Below, one piece after another: positions 5,160 to 5,419 of a stretch of 5,419 nucleotides of DNA; the first letter of the stretch is position 1; each line of letters begins with the position of its first letter. The DNA is from Hyphomicrobiales bacterium (GTDB taxonomy: Bacteria; Pseudomonadota; Alphaproteobacteria; Rhizobiales; Beijerinckiaceae). A program made the position numbers and the translations under genes. The notes beneath the pieces were generated by a model that had not been told where the DNA came from, did not search any database, and saw only the letters and a list, made by a program, of their open reading frames with translations. The stretch is from positions 1 through 5,419 of the forward strand of contig JAGWKJ010000177.1 of the NCBI GenBank assembly GCA_028865375.1, read 5' to 3'.

Positions 5160-5419
5160 ATGGATGGCGGCTTGATCGGGACGCTCGCGGCGCGCATCGC
5201 GTCGGGCGATTGCGCGTTCGCCGGCTGGGTCGGGATCCCCGACCCGATGGTCGCCGAGACGCTGGCGCGCACGGGCTTCGACGCCGTCGTGCTCGACATG
5301 CAGCACGGCGCGCTCGACGTCATGTCGGCGATCCGCGGCGTGGCGGCCTGCGCGCTCGCCGGCAAGCCCGCGATCGTGCGCGTGCCGGTCGGCGACTTCG
5401 CCACCGCCTCGCGCGCGCT
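5160..5419 (+). CDS. HpcH/HpaI-family aldolase, N-terminal part (3' end outside window)
   Basis: Eighty-six codons are visible before the window ends. The protein reads as an HpcH/HpaI (citrate lyase beta-like TIM barrel) aldolase, a metal-dependent class II enzyme that cleaves or joins pyruvate-type 2-oxo acids. After a short lead come GWVGIPDPMVAETLARTGFD (22-41), the first barrel strand region, then VVLDMQHGALD (43-53), containing the family's catalytic His49 and Asp46. IVRVP (72-76) follows, with Arg74 where the family places its substrate-binding arginine. The family commonly has D-x-E-H; here Gln48 takes the Glu position, which is also common. Typical length is about 250-260 residues, so roughly a third is present. 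The 29-bp spacing to the kinase-like gene suggests co-transcription in a sugar-acid or aromatic-acid pathway; the substrate cannot be told. Confidence 0.9.
   Translation, partial: MDGGLIGTLAARIASGDCAFAGWVGIPDPMVAETLARTGFDAVVLDMQHGALDVMSAIRGVAACALAGKPAIVRVPVGDFATASRA

Overview
The window is GC-rich DNA (about 70% G+C in most stretches I counted by hand), and its content points to an alphaproteobacterium. The clues are an NDUFAF5-type SAM methyltransferase, a palindromic intergenic repeat that reads 'ERSDEAIQ / DWIAS' when translated (a dispersed repeat I associate with alphaproteobacterial genomes), and an alphaproteobacterial-looking CTTGAC -35 box. The order or genus cannot be fixed from the sequence alone. 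There are no tRNA, rRNA, CRISPR or transposase genes.

Layout. Positions 1-330 hold the C-terminal end of a beta-propeller-like protein on the + strand. Positions 331-687 are non-coding and lie between two convergent genes; they carry two unrelated palindromic elements (391-471 and 511-614). Positions 688-1425 (- strand) encode an alpha/beta-hydrolase of the plant-esterase/EstC type. After a 57-bp divergent gap, 1483-2334 (+) encodes an NDUFAF5-like methyltransferase. A putative promoter (about 2330-2360) precedes 2439-4016 (+), a beta-class DNA methyltransferase fused to a C-terminal Mrr-like nuclease domain. A hairpin terminator follows at 4050-4070. Positions 4132-5130 (+) encode a shortened protein related to the four-carbon acid sugar kinase (OtnK/DUF1537) family that has lost most signature motifs. 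From 5160, after a strong ribosome binding site, comes the start of an HpcH/HpaI-type aldolase that runs off the window.

How the genes relate. The kinase-like gene and the aldolase are 29 bp apart and probably co-transcribed as part of a sugar-acid or aromatic-acid catabolic cluster. The DNA methyltransferase seems to be its own unit, with a promoter and terminator, and its central region has clearly lower G+C. It reads like a self-contained epigenetic or defence gene placed between housekeeping and catabolic genes. The most interesting items are the methyltransferase-nuclease fusion with an altered PD-(D/E)xK motif, the motif-stripped OtnK relative, and the nested palindrome at 391-471.
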